Assembly (NCBI GenBank): GCA_021846765.1
Contig: JAJZWH010000004.1
Location: 1-23,477, forward strand
DNA from: a bacterium
GTDB taxonomy: Bacteria > Patescibacteriota > Saccharimonadia > Saccharimonadales > UBA4665
Reading direction: 5' to 3'
DNA length: 23,477 bases
Position 1 is the stretch's first letter. Each line of letters begins with the position of its first letter. Below the pieces are notes generated by a model. That model was not told the origin of the DNA. It saw only the letters and a program-made list of their open reading frames with translations, and searched no databases. The translations under genes and the position numbers were made by a program. Of the stretch, positions 16,327 to 23,477 are shown piece after piece.

Positions 16327-16335
16327 ATTATATCA
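16327..16335 (-). promoter_or_regulatory. Extended -10 promoter of the cytochrome b gene
   Basis: TGATATAAT on the minus strand is a consensus extended -10 element, ending 21 bases before the ATG at 16305. RNA would begin about 15 bases before the start codon, too short a leader for a normal ribosome site, and none is seen. The sequence is part of a small palindrome, ATGATTATATCAT (16324-16336). The remaining intergenic stretch, to 16465, holds no other gene. Confidence 0.5.
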
Positions 16336-16465
16336 TAAGCAACTTACTATTGATTTATTCGTAAGCCTTAGGGAGAATTGAGGCAATAATTCAATCATAA
16401 AAGTCTTTTAAAAATTTGTCGGCCAATAATATAAAATAATGTATTGTAGCTAACTGACCAATAAT

Positions 16466-17941
16466 ATGTTTAGATATTATATCATGGCTGGTGAATTTAA
16501 TGATTATTTTCCGAATATAACTGGTTCAGAAGAAGAAACTAGAATAGATTTTCTATTAAATAATAAATTATTAAATAAAACTACTAGAGAATCACAAAAA
16601 CTCAACACACTTATCAATGGATTTTGTCCTCCTTTAGGGAAAAACCCAGACAACTATGATACTTATCGAGTTAACGGCAGTAGAACTTATATAGACAAAG
16701 GAAGCGTTGAACTAGCTACTCCCGAAGCTTTAAACCCCTATCAACATCTTGCCTATATTAAGGCAAATTCTGGGTTATTAATTTCGGCTTTGATAAAATT
16801 TACTTCTATTCTGAGTGCTTCACATCACTCCCAGATAACTAGCTTATACCATAGAAGAGTAATTGACCAAAAAGAAAATACCTGGGGTTTTCATGATAAT
16901 TTCTCAATTCATCAAGACGCTAATTACGATTTATTAATTAACAACCAACAAATGCCAATGAGTAGGTTGTGGGAGATTTTTTTACGCAGTCGTAATTTTA
17001 TTACAGGAGCTATGCGAATAGACCCCAAAACAGCATATTTTTCTCAAAAACTTAGTGTACCATATGATTTTAACAGATATAGTTATGTTAATTCTCTTTT
17101 AAGAGTGGATTGTGCCCACGGTCAAAGATTAGAGATTCGCTGCAACGATATTAATCTCCAAGACCAAGCATCCTTAAATCGAATAGGAGGAACGGCTTTA
17201 TTACTAGCAGCCTCACAAACACCCTTAACTAGAAAAATATTAGATAAAAAGTTAATTAATAATTTTCCGCTAGACGAAAATAGTTTATGGAACGAAATTA
17301 GTCTTAATCAAGATATAGAATTAATACCTAGCCATACGTTAATGCTTAACATTGACGCTCAAAGATTGATAATTAAAACTATTTTAGAAAATCTAGAAAG
17401 CTACACCAATCAGCCTATGCCTCAAGTATATCGACAAATAGGAGAAAAAATTCTTCAATTTTGCGATGATGTTGAATCAGTAGCATTGGGTAATAAAGAT
17501 ATAGATATTTTATTCGATAAATCGGACTGGGCTACTAAATTATACGTTATCAGAAAAAGTATTAGAGAAAAACCTGGCAAGAGATACCTGGGTGATAGCA
17601 TTTCAATGTATCAAGATATGTTATATGATCAAGTTTCAATATCAGCTCAGCCTAACCAAGAGCCAACGATTGCCTTAGGATATGGACATAAATTTGCAGA
17701 AAAAACAGCAATTATTGATCCAAAATTAGTAGCTGAAGCTTTTACACAGCCTCCGGCTAAAAGTCGAGCTCAAGCAAGAGTCATGATTAATAAAAGATTT
17801 CCTGATAAAATCAGCAAAAACTCATGGGAAGCCGTAAAAGTGAAGATAGGATCCTTAGAAAGAGAAATCAAATTATCAAAATATTTATATACTCAACAAG
17901 ATATAGACCAGTTAATAGACAACATAAATAGTCTAAGATAA
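16466..17941 (+). CDS. Divergent Pup ligase/deamidase (PafA/Dop) family protein
   Basis: PafA and Dop are glutamine-synthetase-fold enzymes: PafA joins the ubiquitin-like protein Pup to lysines, and Dop deamidates or removes Pup. The match runs through the whole 491-residue protein. GSRTYIDKGSVELATPEALNP (71-91) fits the family block with the catalytic Asp, here Asp77, and metal-binding Glu82. WGFHDNFSIH (140-149) fits GxHENY with Glu changed to Asp144. RNFITGAMRI (about 175-184) and QRLEIRCNDINLQDQASLNRIGGTALLL (about 223-250) fit RxHxxxGDxNxSExxxxLKxGTTAL. GKRYLGDSISMYQDMLYD (near 372-389) fits the late LxDLQY block. The N-terminal GxExEYG motif is degenerate (MAGEFNDYF, 7-15). Start ATG 16466 keeps the first strand. 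No Pup gene or proteasome gene is in the window. PafA versus Dop cannot be decided. Confidence 0.85.
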   Translation: MFRYYIMAGEFNDYFPNITGSEEETRIDFLLNNKLLNKTTRESQKLNTLINGFCPPLGKNPDNYDTYRVNGSRTYIDKGSVELATPEALNPYQHLAYIKANSGLLISALIKFTSILSASHHSQITSLYHRRVIDQKENTWGFHDNFSIHQDANYDLLINNQQMPMSRLWEIFLRSRNFITGAMRIDPKTAYFSQKLSVPYDFNRYSYVNSLLRVDCAHGQRLEIRCNDINLQDQASLNRIGGTALLLAASQTPLTRKILDKKLINNFPLDENSLWNEISLNQDIELIPSHTLMLNIDAQRLIIKTILENLESYTNQPMPQVYRQIGEKILQFCDDVESVALGNKDIDILFDKSDWATKLYVIRKSIREKPGKRYLGDSISMYQDMLYDQVSISAQPNQEPTIALGYGHKFAEKTAIIDPKLVAEAFTQPPAKSRAQARVMINKRFPDKISKNSWEAVKVKIGSLEREIKLSKYLYTQQDIDQLIDNINSLR

Positions 17942-17943
17942 TT

Positions 17944-17969
17944 TAATATTCATTAAAAAATGAATATTA
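17944..17969. terminator. Bidirectional hairpin between convergent genes
   Basis: An 11-bp perfect stem (TAATATTCATT and its complement) with an AAAA loop lies three bases after the stop of the PafA/Dop gene. Its right arm contains the stop codon of the FMN reductase gene (17967-17969). The stem is almost all A-T, so any terminator activity would rely on the flanking T-rich bases. A single structure serving both convergent genes fits the tight layout. Confidence 0.5.
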
Positions 17970-18509
17970 TTTAGCGTTTTTTAATAATTGACTTAACCAA
18001 ATTAGCTCTTGCCAGGCTTTTTTAGTTAATTCCAGATATTTAGCTTCTAATAAGTTGCCCTGTGAATCAAATAAATCCTGGACCCTTGGAAAATGTAAGT
18101 CGTATGATATAGCTAAAAGACCCATCTCTCTAGTGGCCAATACTAATGCTTCAATCGCCCTAACTCCACCCCACTGACCAGATGAGGTACCAGCAAAAGC
18201 CACAGCTTTGTGTTGGTAGTTTTCAAATTCACTATCTAGCATTCTTTTTAAACTACCTGAAAAACTATGATTATATTCTGGGCAAACTATAAAAAAACCA
18301 TCAGCTCGGGCTGTTATTTCACTGTATTTTTGATCTTTCCCTTCTGGGTCATTACCATCGCCTAAAAAATGAAAATCTTTAGGATCAATTAACTCAGTTT
18401 CTAATTCACTATATTCTGACCCTACATCTACTATAAATCTGGCAGCTTTGTCGCTTTTACGCTGTTCTCTAGTCGTTCCTAAAATAACTGGTATATATAT
18501 TTTATTCAT
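17967..18509 (-). CDS. NADPH-dependent FMN reductase-family flavoprotein
   Basis: A flavodoxin-like fold protein that uses NAD(P)H to reduce FMN, quinones, azo compounds or metal ions. The FMN phosphate loop is GTTREQRKS (11-19). PEYNHSFSGSLKRMLD (77-92) is the family's flavin-ring loop, PEYNxSxxGxLKNxxD. GTSSGQWGGVRA (107-118) is the third flavin-contacting loop. Length is 180 residues, normal for the family, and no signal peptide is present. A TATAAT lies within about 20 bases of the ATG and no ribosome site is visible, so its mRNA may be leaderless. It diverges from the GH13 gene at 18595 across 85 bp. The natural substrate cannot be predicted. Confidence 0.9.
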   Translation of the reverse strand: MNKIYIPVILGTTREQRKSDKAARFIVDVGSEYSELETELIDPKDFHFLGDGNDPEGKDQKYSEITARADGFFIVCPEYNHSFSGSLKRMLDSEFENYQHKAVAFAGTSSGQWGGVRAIEALVLATREMGLLAISYDLHFPRVQDLFDSQGNLLEAKYLELTKKAWQELIWLSQLLKNAK

Positions 18510-18594
18510 GATTTATATAAATTATAACTTAAAAAGGTTTTTTAGATATTTTTAAGCTTATTTATAACTAAATTTTAGTATATTACTTGTTCAT

Positions 18595-20793
18595 ATGGTG
18601 AAAAAATTTCTAAGCAATTACAAAATTACTTTTTCCGAACAGTTTTATCCTGCACGTCCTAAAAAACTATGGCTTAAAGCTCAAAAATTTGCCAAGACTC
18701 CTTTAAATGAACACCATTTTGGCTTGGCTATTCCTAAAAATAAAAATTATGTTAATTGGCTAGAAAGAGAATCGATGCTTTTTCAGGCTAATAAAATTGC
18801 CAAAAAATATTCGGCTCAAGGAAGTATGTGGCAAAGACCATATGCAAAGCCCCAACCAAGAAAAGCTGTTAACATGGCTTCAGTTTGGTATACCTCTTAT
18901 GGGCCTTCATTAATAACCAAGAATAGTGAATCAATTCTTAGCACTTTAGGCAATGAACAATTATGGGAAAGTTTTGAAGATATTGGAATTAATGCTATCC
19001 ATACTGGTCCTGTTAAATTAGCTGGTGGTTTGAATGGTTGGCGACAGACTCCTAGCATAGATGGGCATTTTGATCGTATTAGTACCAAAATTGATCCAGT
19101 TTTTGGAACCGAAGAAGAGTTTAAACAGATGAGTTTAGTAGCTAGCAAACATAACGGTATTATTATTGACGACATAATACCTGGCCATACCGGCAAAGGT
19201 TTCGACTTTCTGTTAGCAGAAATAAAATACAAGGATTATCCAGGCATTTATCACATGGTTGAAATTGATCCCACAGATTGGCATTATTTACCCGATGTCC
19301 CAAAGAATAAAGACTCTGTCAACTTAAATCAACAAACTGAACATCAACTAAAGCAAAAAGGTTATATCATCGGAAAACTGCAAAGAGTTATTTTTTATGA
19401 ACCAGGAATAAAGGAAACTAACTGGAGCGTCACTAAACCAATTAAAGGAGTTGATGGAGTAACCAGGAGATGGGTTTATCTACACTATTTTAAACAAGGT
19501 CAACCATCAATTAACTGGCTAGACCCTTCATTTGCCGGGATTAAACTGGTTATAGGAGATGCTCTGCACTCACTTGGAGATTTAGGCTCGTCAGCCCTAA
19601 GATTAGATGCCAATGGATTTTTAGGCATAGAAAAAACTAGCGATGACGAACCTGCATGGTCTGAAGGTCATCCACTTAGCGAAGCAGCTAATTTATTCAT
19701 TTCGGGCATGATTAGAAAAGTTGGTGGTTTTACTTTTCAAGAATTAAACTTATCTATCGATGATATCAAAACTATGTCTCAGGCAGGAGCAGATTTATCA
19801 TACGACTTTATTAATCGACCAGCTTATCACCATGCTCTAATTAAAGAAGATACTGAATTTTTAAGATTAATGATGAATTCCGCTAAAGACTTAGGCATAG
19901 ATCCTGCATCTTTAGTTCATGCTCTACAAAATCATGATGACTTAACTACTGAATTAGTTCACCTCTGGACGCTACATAAAAACGATATTTATAATTTTAG
20001 AGGATCTAAATTAACTGGATTAGAGTTAAGGCAGCTTATTAGAGAAGAGATAGCCACTAGTCTTGCTGGAGAAAATGCTCCATATAATCTATTGTTTACT
20101 ACCAACGGAATTGCCTGTACGACAACTAGCGCTATAGCCGCAATATTAGGTTTTAAAGATATCCAATCTTTAAGCCAGTCTAATATTGAAACTATTAAAA
20201 ACGTCCATCTTTTACTAGCCATGTTTAACGCATTACAGCCTGGAATTTTTGCATTATCAGGATGGGATCTTTGTGGCTCATTAACACTCAATCCTGAAGA
20301 AATAAAGGACTTAATTAGCACTGGCGACACTCGTTGGATTAACAGAGGCAGCTATGATTTACTAGGAGTTAATCCTAGCGTTAATAAAAGTAGCGTAGGA
20401 ATGCCTCTAGCCAATAATTTATATGGATCTTTAACTCAACAACTGACTGATGAACAATCTTTCGTAATTAGACTAAAGAAAATAATTAACATCAGAAAAA
20501 CTTATCATATTGATACCGCCTATCAGCTTGACATCCCCAACGTATCTAATAAGGCCATGCTAGTTTTAGTCCATAGATTACCAGATAGTCAAAACTTACA
20601 GCTTAGCGTATTAAATTTTTCATCTAAGCCAATATCTGGTAGCGTTAGTAGTGATCATTTAATACCCGGATACAATGTCATTGATATGTTTACCAATCAC
20701 CAAATAGCTAAAATTGACAATCTTAAATCTTTTCCTGTCAATTTGCTTGCGTATCAAGGATTGTCCTTATTGGTATTATCAAATTATGAATAG
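18595..20793 (+). CDS. GH13 trehalose-synthase-like alpha-glucosyltransferase (GH13_33 type)
   Basis: A large enzyme of the alpha-amylase superfamily that resembles the TreS-related maltose glucosyltransferases. The (beta/alpha)8 core has IDDIIPGHTGKG (191-202), SALRLDANGF with nucleophile Asp338, FTFQELNLS with acid/base Glu383, and QNHDDLT with Asp448. Long blocks such as GWRQTPSIDGHFDRIS (148-163), DYPGIYHMVEIDPTDWH and NWLDPSFAGIKLVIGDALHSLGDLGSSALRLDANGFLG look very strongly conserved. A C-terminal beta domain (about 640-732) follows. Length is 732 residues, against about 500-600 for classic TreS. No signal peptide is present. It probably rearranges maltose or trehalose-type disaccharides. 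The gene ends 3 bp before the stop of the convergent response regulator gene. No maltokinase gene is nearby. Confidence 0.88.
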   Translation: MVKKFLSNYKITFSEQFYPARPKKLWLKAQKFAKTPLNEHHFGLAIPKNKNYVNWLERESMLFQANKIAKKYSAQGSMWQRPYAKPQPRKAVNMASVWYTSYGPSLITKNSESILSTLGNEQLWESFEDIGINAIHTGPVKLAGGLNGWRQTPSIDGHFDRISTKIDPVFGTEEEFKQMSLVASKHNGIIIDDIIPGHTGKGFDFLLAEIKYKDYPGIYHMVEIDPTDWHYLPDVPKNKDSVNLNQQTEHQLKQKGYIIGKLQRVIFYEPGIKETNWSVTKPIKGVDGVTRRWVYLHYFKQGQPSINWLDPSFAGIKLVIGDALHSLGDLGSSALRLDANGFLGIEKTSDDEPAWSEGHPLSEAANLFISGMIRKVGGFTFQELNLSIDDIKTMSQAGADLSYDFINRPAYHHALIKEDTEFLRLMMNSAKDLGIDPASLVHALQNHDDLTTELVHLWTLHKNDIYNFRGSKLTGLELRQLIREEIATSLAGENAPYNLLFTTNGIACTTTSAIAAILGFKDIQSLSQSNIETIKNVHLLLAMFNALQPGIFALSGWDLCGSLTLNPEEIKDLISTGDTRWINRGSYDLLGVNPSVNKSSVGMPLANNLYGSLTQQLTDEQSFVIRLKKIINIRKTYHIDTAYQLDIPNVSNKAMLVLVHRLPDSQNLQLSVLNFSSKPISGSVSSDHLIPGYNVIDMFTNHQIAKIDNLKSFPVNLLAYQGLSLLVLSNYE

Positions 20794-20796
20794 ATT

Positions 20797-21264
20797 TTAA
20801 TACAAAGTAGTTTTTTGATCATCTTTAGTTTCTAATAAAACTTCTTCTTGTTGATCAGCGGGTTTTAGAATACTGTCAACTAAACGATCTAGTTGATCGT
20901 TAGATAAATTAGCCTTGACTGCGTATCCTTCTATACCCATATCTCTCAATCCGGCTGGGGCATCAGCCTCGTTTAAATTAGATATAATAAAAACTGGTAT
21001 ATTCCTACCCCAATCATTTTTTCTCATTGTTTCTAATATCTGATCTCCAGCTTTTTTTGGAACCATTAGGTCAAGTAAAACTAAATCCGGTAATTCTTTT
21101 TGAATAGTATTTAGAGCCGCTACCCCGTCGTATGCAGTAAAACAACTATATCCAAGCAACTCTAGTCTAGTTTTATAAATATCGGCTAAACTATAGTTAT
21201 CCTCAACAATTACAATTTTTTGCGACTTGCCAAAACTTTGCTGATTATTACTTACATCATCCAT
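20797..21264 (-). CDS. Stand-alone response regulator (receiver domain only)
   Basis: A CheY-like receiver domain with a tail and no output domain. The acid pocket is Glu21/Asp22 (VIVEDN), the phosphorylation site is Asp65 (LVLLDLMVP), the switch Ser95 lies in VFIISN and the conserved Lys117 in YAVKAN. Residues 1-14 and 134-155 are acidic or polar extensions. The sequence around IYKTRLELLGY and VKANLSNDQL resembles stand-alone receivers that I associate with candidate-phylum bacteria; this is memory, not a search. There is no histidine kinase gene in the window. It lies 90 bp downstream of metK on the same strand and converges on the GH13 gene. Confidence 0.93.
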   Translation of the reverse strand: MDDVSNNQQSFGKSQKIVIVEDNYSLADIYKTRLELLGYSCFTAYDGVAALNTIQKELPDLVLLDLMVPKKAGDQILETMRKNDWGRNIPVFIISNLNEADAPAGLRDMGIEGYAVKANLSNDQLDRLVDSILKPADQQEEVLLETKDDQKTTLY

Positions 21265-21354
21265 ATTTATTAATATTAATCGTTATTTAATGTAAAGCAA
21301 GATGTAAGCTTTTATTTGTCATTTAATTCGACAGCTAAGGAAAGTTAGACGTTT

Positions 21355-22488
21355 TTATATATTCACTAGTTTCTCCCAAGATAATTGTTTTTTACCAAAA
21401 TGACCATAGGCAGAAGTTTGACTATATATTGGCTTTCTAAGATCTAATCGTTCAATTATCCCTTTGACTGAAGTATCAATCAAATTATTTTTGAATTTGT
21501 ATAATTCAGCCTGGCTAACTGTATTCGTGCCAAACGTTTCAATCGTTTGCATTAACGGCAAAGGTTGTCCAATAACATAAGCCAAACCTACTTCACATTT
21601 ATCGGCAAAACCATTAGCAACTATATTTTTAGCTATAAAACGAGCCGCATAAGCACCGCTCCGATCTACTTTGGTAGGATCTTTGCCACTGAAGGCTCCG
21701 CCTCCTACCCTGGCATATCCACCATAAGTATCGACTACTATTTTTCTACCAGTTAATCCAGCATCACTTTCTGGGCCTGGAATATGCCAAACCCCAGTAC
21801 CATTAACAATAATATCCTTCAGATCAGGTAAGTCAAAACCATAATCTTCTAAGACTGGCTTTAAAACTAGTTCGATAATTTGTTGTTTAACTTGTTTATT
21901 ATTAATTTTTTCATCGTGAGCTACTGCAACTACCAATTTTTCTAGACTATAGGGTAAATTATTTTTATATCTAATGGTTACCTGAGCTTTACCATCTGGA
22001 CGAAGCCATTCAATATGATCATTTTCTCTAATATAATCAATTTTTTTAGTGATTGAATGAGCCATAGCAATCGGTAACGGCATTAAATCTTCGGTTTCTT
22101 TAACAGCAAAACCAAACATCATTCCCTGATCGCCAGCTCCACCATCATCTACGCCAAGAGCAATTTCTGGTGATTGCTGGTGTAAATTATTAATAAATTG
22201 GGATTGATTACTAAATCCCCATTTAGGCTCAATATAACCAAGTTTGGTAATAGTTTCCCTAACAATTAGTTCGTAATCAATCTTAGCTTTAGTTTTAATT
22301 TCACCGAATAGTTCAACTTTATTAGACCCTACAATTGTCTCAATACCGCTACGAGTATATTTATCTTGCAATAATGCCGAATCTAGTATTGCATCACTGA
22401 TTGCATCGCAAATTTTATCTGGATGACCGGCACAAACACTCTCGCTGGTAAATAAATTTATTTGTTTGGAAAAATCATCTTTGATCAT
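21355..22488 (-). CDS. metK: S-adenosylmethionine synthetase
   Basis: MetK makes SAM from methionine and ATP. The ATP-binding start FTSESVCAGHPDKICD (13-28) holds the catalytic His of HPDK. GAGDQGMMFGFA (117-128) is the first PROSITE signature, and GGGAFSGKDPTKVDRSGAYAARF is the second and binds phosphate. Length is 377 residues, close to the usual 380-400. The start is fixed by AGAAAGGA 7 bases before the ATG; this ribosome site lies in the right arm of an 8-bp hairpin belonging to the SAM riboswitch leader just upstream. SAM should therefore repress its own synthesis. Confidence 0.97.
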   Translation of the reverse strand: MIKDDFSKQINLFTSESVCAGHPDKICDAISDAILDSALLQDKYTRSGIETIVGSNKVELFGEIKTKAKIDYELIVRETITKLGYIEPKWGFSNQSQFINNLHQQSPEIALGVDDGGAGDQGMMFGFAVKETEDLMPLPIAMAHSITKKIDYIRENDHIEWLRPDGKAQVTIRYKNNLPYSLEKLVVAVAHDEKINNKQVKQQIIELVLKPVLEDYGFDLPDLKDIIVNGTGVWHIPGPESDAGLTGRKIVVDTYGGYARVGGGAFSGKDPTKVDRSGAYAARFIAKNIVANGFADKCEVGLAYVIGQPLPLMQTIETFGTNTVSQAELYKFKNNLIDTSVKGIIERLDLRKPIYSQTSAYGHFGKKQLSWEKLVNI

Positions 22489-22495
22489 TAAAAAT

Positions 22496-22634
22496 CCTTT
22501 CTGATCATTAAACAGAAAGGACGTTCATCAATAAAACATCTTCCCCATTTAACGGGCTAGATGGAGCACCTTACCAATAAATGCAGGTTGCTGACGGATT
22601 AACGAGCTAGTTCTCTCCCCGTACTCTTTATATT
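22496..22634 (-). promoter_or_regulatory. SAM riboswitch (SAM-I/SAM-IV superfamily) with RBS-masking hairpin
   Basis: This 5' leader of metK carries the SAM-I/SAM-IV core: GCAACC (22591-22586) and AAGGTGCTCC (22572-22563). P1 can form between AATATAAA (22634-22627) and TTTTATT (22536-22530) with one bulge. P2 has ACGG (22622-22619) with CCGT (22597-22594), and P3 has ACC with GGT around an AT-rich loop. A further arm pairs CATCT with AGATG (22563-22559 and 22541-22537), with an inner CCC/GGG. The expression platform is an 8-bp perfect hairpin, CCTTTCTG/CAGAAAGG (22520-22513 and 22503-22496, 9-base loop), that hides the Shine-Dalgarno of metK. The core motif and gene context make the SAM call firm; SAM-I versus SAM-IV subtype is less certain. 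Confidence 0.85.
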
Positions 22635-22703
22635 TTTTAAATTGTTAATACATTAATTTTAACACAAGTTTAGAAAAAGATAGTTTATATTTATTATCTA
22701 AAC

Positions 22704-22731
22704 TTGACTTGTTTAATTAGCTTTTTAGGAT
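22704..22731 (+). promoter_or_regulatory. Candidate promoter of the PBP gene
   Basis: TTGACT (22704-22709) and TAGGAT (22726-22731) are spaced by 16 bases, close to a housekeeping promoter. RNA would start near 22738 and leave a leader of about 95 bases before the ATG at 22835. The rest of the 346-bp gap between metK and the PBP gene is AT-rich; apart from the riboswitch I see nothing else in it. Confidence 0.35.
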
Positions 22732-22834
22732 GACAATATTATTAATAATCATATCTTATTAAAGGTCTTAATATGAATAATACTTTTTACGTCTATTTTC
22801 AAAGAATTTTTATAATAAGCCATTTTAAAAACTA

Positions 22835-23477
22835 ATGCCTATTAATCAACGCAAGCACCAAAATCGGTCTCGTATTTCTTTGTCTAAACGAAGGAAAAAA
22901 ACTCTATTTAACATATTAGCCAATCAAATTAAACTTATTAGAGCAGTATATTACCCATTTCCCAAATCATTAAAAGATACAAAACACTATTTAAACCGAG
23001 TGTATAACTTTTGGCTCTCTCGTGAGGGCATTATTATTAGCATAGAAAGCATCACAGCCTTGATTTTTGTTTTATTTTTAGTAATTCTTGGGCTTTTTAT
23101 TTTTGTTAACCAAGACTTAAATAGCTTAAACATATTTGCGCCCAATCTACCGGGAAGTGTAACTTATTATGATCGAACAGGAAAAATCGTTCTCTGGCAA
23201 GATTATAATTCAGTGAAACGAGTACCAGTCACATCTAATCAAATTTCAAAATACGTTAAAGAAGCAACCGTAGCAATTGAAGATCAAAATTTTTACCATG
23301 ATTATGGATTTGATATTGGCGCAATCATCAGATCTGCTGTTCATGATATTATCCATCATGGCCAAAATTTGGAAGGGGCTTCAACGATAACCGAACAATT
23401 AGTTAAGCTCAATAAAGGTTGGAGCGATCCTTTAACTGTTAACGAGAAACTAGAAGAATTAGCACTCTCCGTTGAAT
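22835..23477 (+). CDS. Class A penicillin-binding protein, N-terminal part
   Basis: The enzyme polymerises glycan chains with a GT51 transglycosylase domain and cross-links them with a transpeptidase domain, which is beyond the window. The 214 visible residues have a basic cytoplasmic tail (about 1-65, with RKHQNRSRISLSKRRKK) and one membrane helix (about 67-92). The extracytoplasmic domain then begins PNLPGSVTYYDRTGK. The first GT51 motif is ATVAIEDQNFYHDYGFD (144-160), with catalytic Glu149; the second is GASTITEQLVKL (181-192), where the usual second Gln of TQQ is Glu. KLEELALSVE leads into the third. The frame is open to the last base. The long basic tail and overall style resemble Saccharibacteria PBPs, by memory. 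Confidence 0.93.
   Translation, partial: MPINQRKHQNRSRISLSKRRKKTLFNILANQIKLIRAVYYPFPKSLKDTKHYLNRVYNFWLSREGIIISIESITALIFVLFLVILGLFIFVNQDLNSLNIFAPNLPGSVTYYDRTGKIVLWQDYNSVKRVPVTSNQISKYVKEATVAIEDQNFYHDYGFDIGAIIRSAVHDIIHHGQNLEGASTITEQLVKLNKGWSDPLTVNEKLEELALSVE

Noticed and set aside
16306..16465. Search for a Pup-like small gene beside the PafA/Dop homologue
   Set aside because: No ORF with a Gly-Gly-Glu/Gln end was seen on either strand here or in the other intergenic stretches.
18897..20330. Minus-strand frames of 111 and 113 codons
   Set aside because: Antisense to the conserved core of the large GH13 enzyme.
1..23477. CRISPR arrays, tRNA or rRNA genes, insertion sequences, phage genes, toxin-antitoxin pairs
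   Set aside because: No spaced direct repeats, cloverleaf-like sequences, transposase motifs or recognisable phage or toxin families were seen.
1..23477. Alternative genetic code (UGA read as Gly), as in some candidate phyla
   Set aside because: Conserved genes end normally at TAA or TAG and no in-frame TGA is needed to keep any of them open.

Overview
The window is AT-rich DNA (about one third G+C by eye) with densely packed genes on both strands. It reads as bacterial chromosome with no phage, plasmid, IS, CRISPR, rRNA or tRNA genes that I can see. Several proteins have the feel of the candidate phylum Saccharibacteria (TM7) or related Patescibacteria: the class A penicillin-binding protein, the stand-alone response regulator, the many small unrecognised proteins and the compact layout. 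This assignment is an inference. Against it stands an unusual set of actinobacterial-type genes: a WhiB iron-sulfur regulator, a Pup ligase/deamidase (PafA/Dop) homologue, an MMPL transporter, a cytochrome b, and a SAM riboswitch of the SAM-I/SAM-IV superfamily. The owner is either a member of the Patescibacteria carrying actinobacteria-like genes or a very AT-rich actinobacterium-like lineage.

Layout. 1-2060: start of an unknown minus-strand gene, msrA, then a two-gene unit of a P-loop protein and a PIG-L/LmbE deacetylase. 2063-4808 (minus): typA followed by a membrane glycosyltransferase. 4917-10169: MMPL transporter, RNA-binding RRM protein (minus), an unknown 165-residue protein, a DEAD-box-type helicase and a LysE/GAP-like membrane protein. 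10275-12840 (minus): a membrane-anchored G1 (eqolisin) peptidase coupled to a GH13 glycosidase. 12972-14451: an unknown protein, WhiB and the remains of a small lipoprotein-like ORF. 14530-17941: a lone cytochrome b, divergent from the PafA/Dop homologue. 17967-22488: FMN reductase, a large GH13 trehalose-synthase-like enzyme, a response regulator and metK. 22489-23477: the SAM riboswitch of metK, then the 5' part of a penicillin-binding protein that runs off the end.

Themes. Redox and stress: MsrA, FMN reductase, WhiB and cytochrome b. RNA and translation in the cold or under stress: TypA, RRM protein and helicase, which sit near one another and are often cold-linked in bacteria. Alpha-glucan or trehalose metabolism: two GH13 enzymes with complete catalytic triads. 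Cell envelope: glycosyltransferase, PIG-L deacetylase, MMPL, G1 peptidase and PBP. Ribosome binding sites are strong at a few genes (RRM protein, metK, helicase) and absent at many others; some genes have a TATAAT box only a few bases upstream of the start, so short-leader or leaderless translation may be common here.

The most unusual content is the divergent PafA/Dop homologue with no visible Pup or proteasome partner, the WhiB protein, and the lone b6-type cytochrome b facing the PafA/Dop gene across a 160-bp intergenic region.
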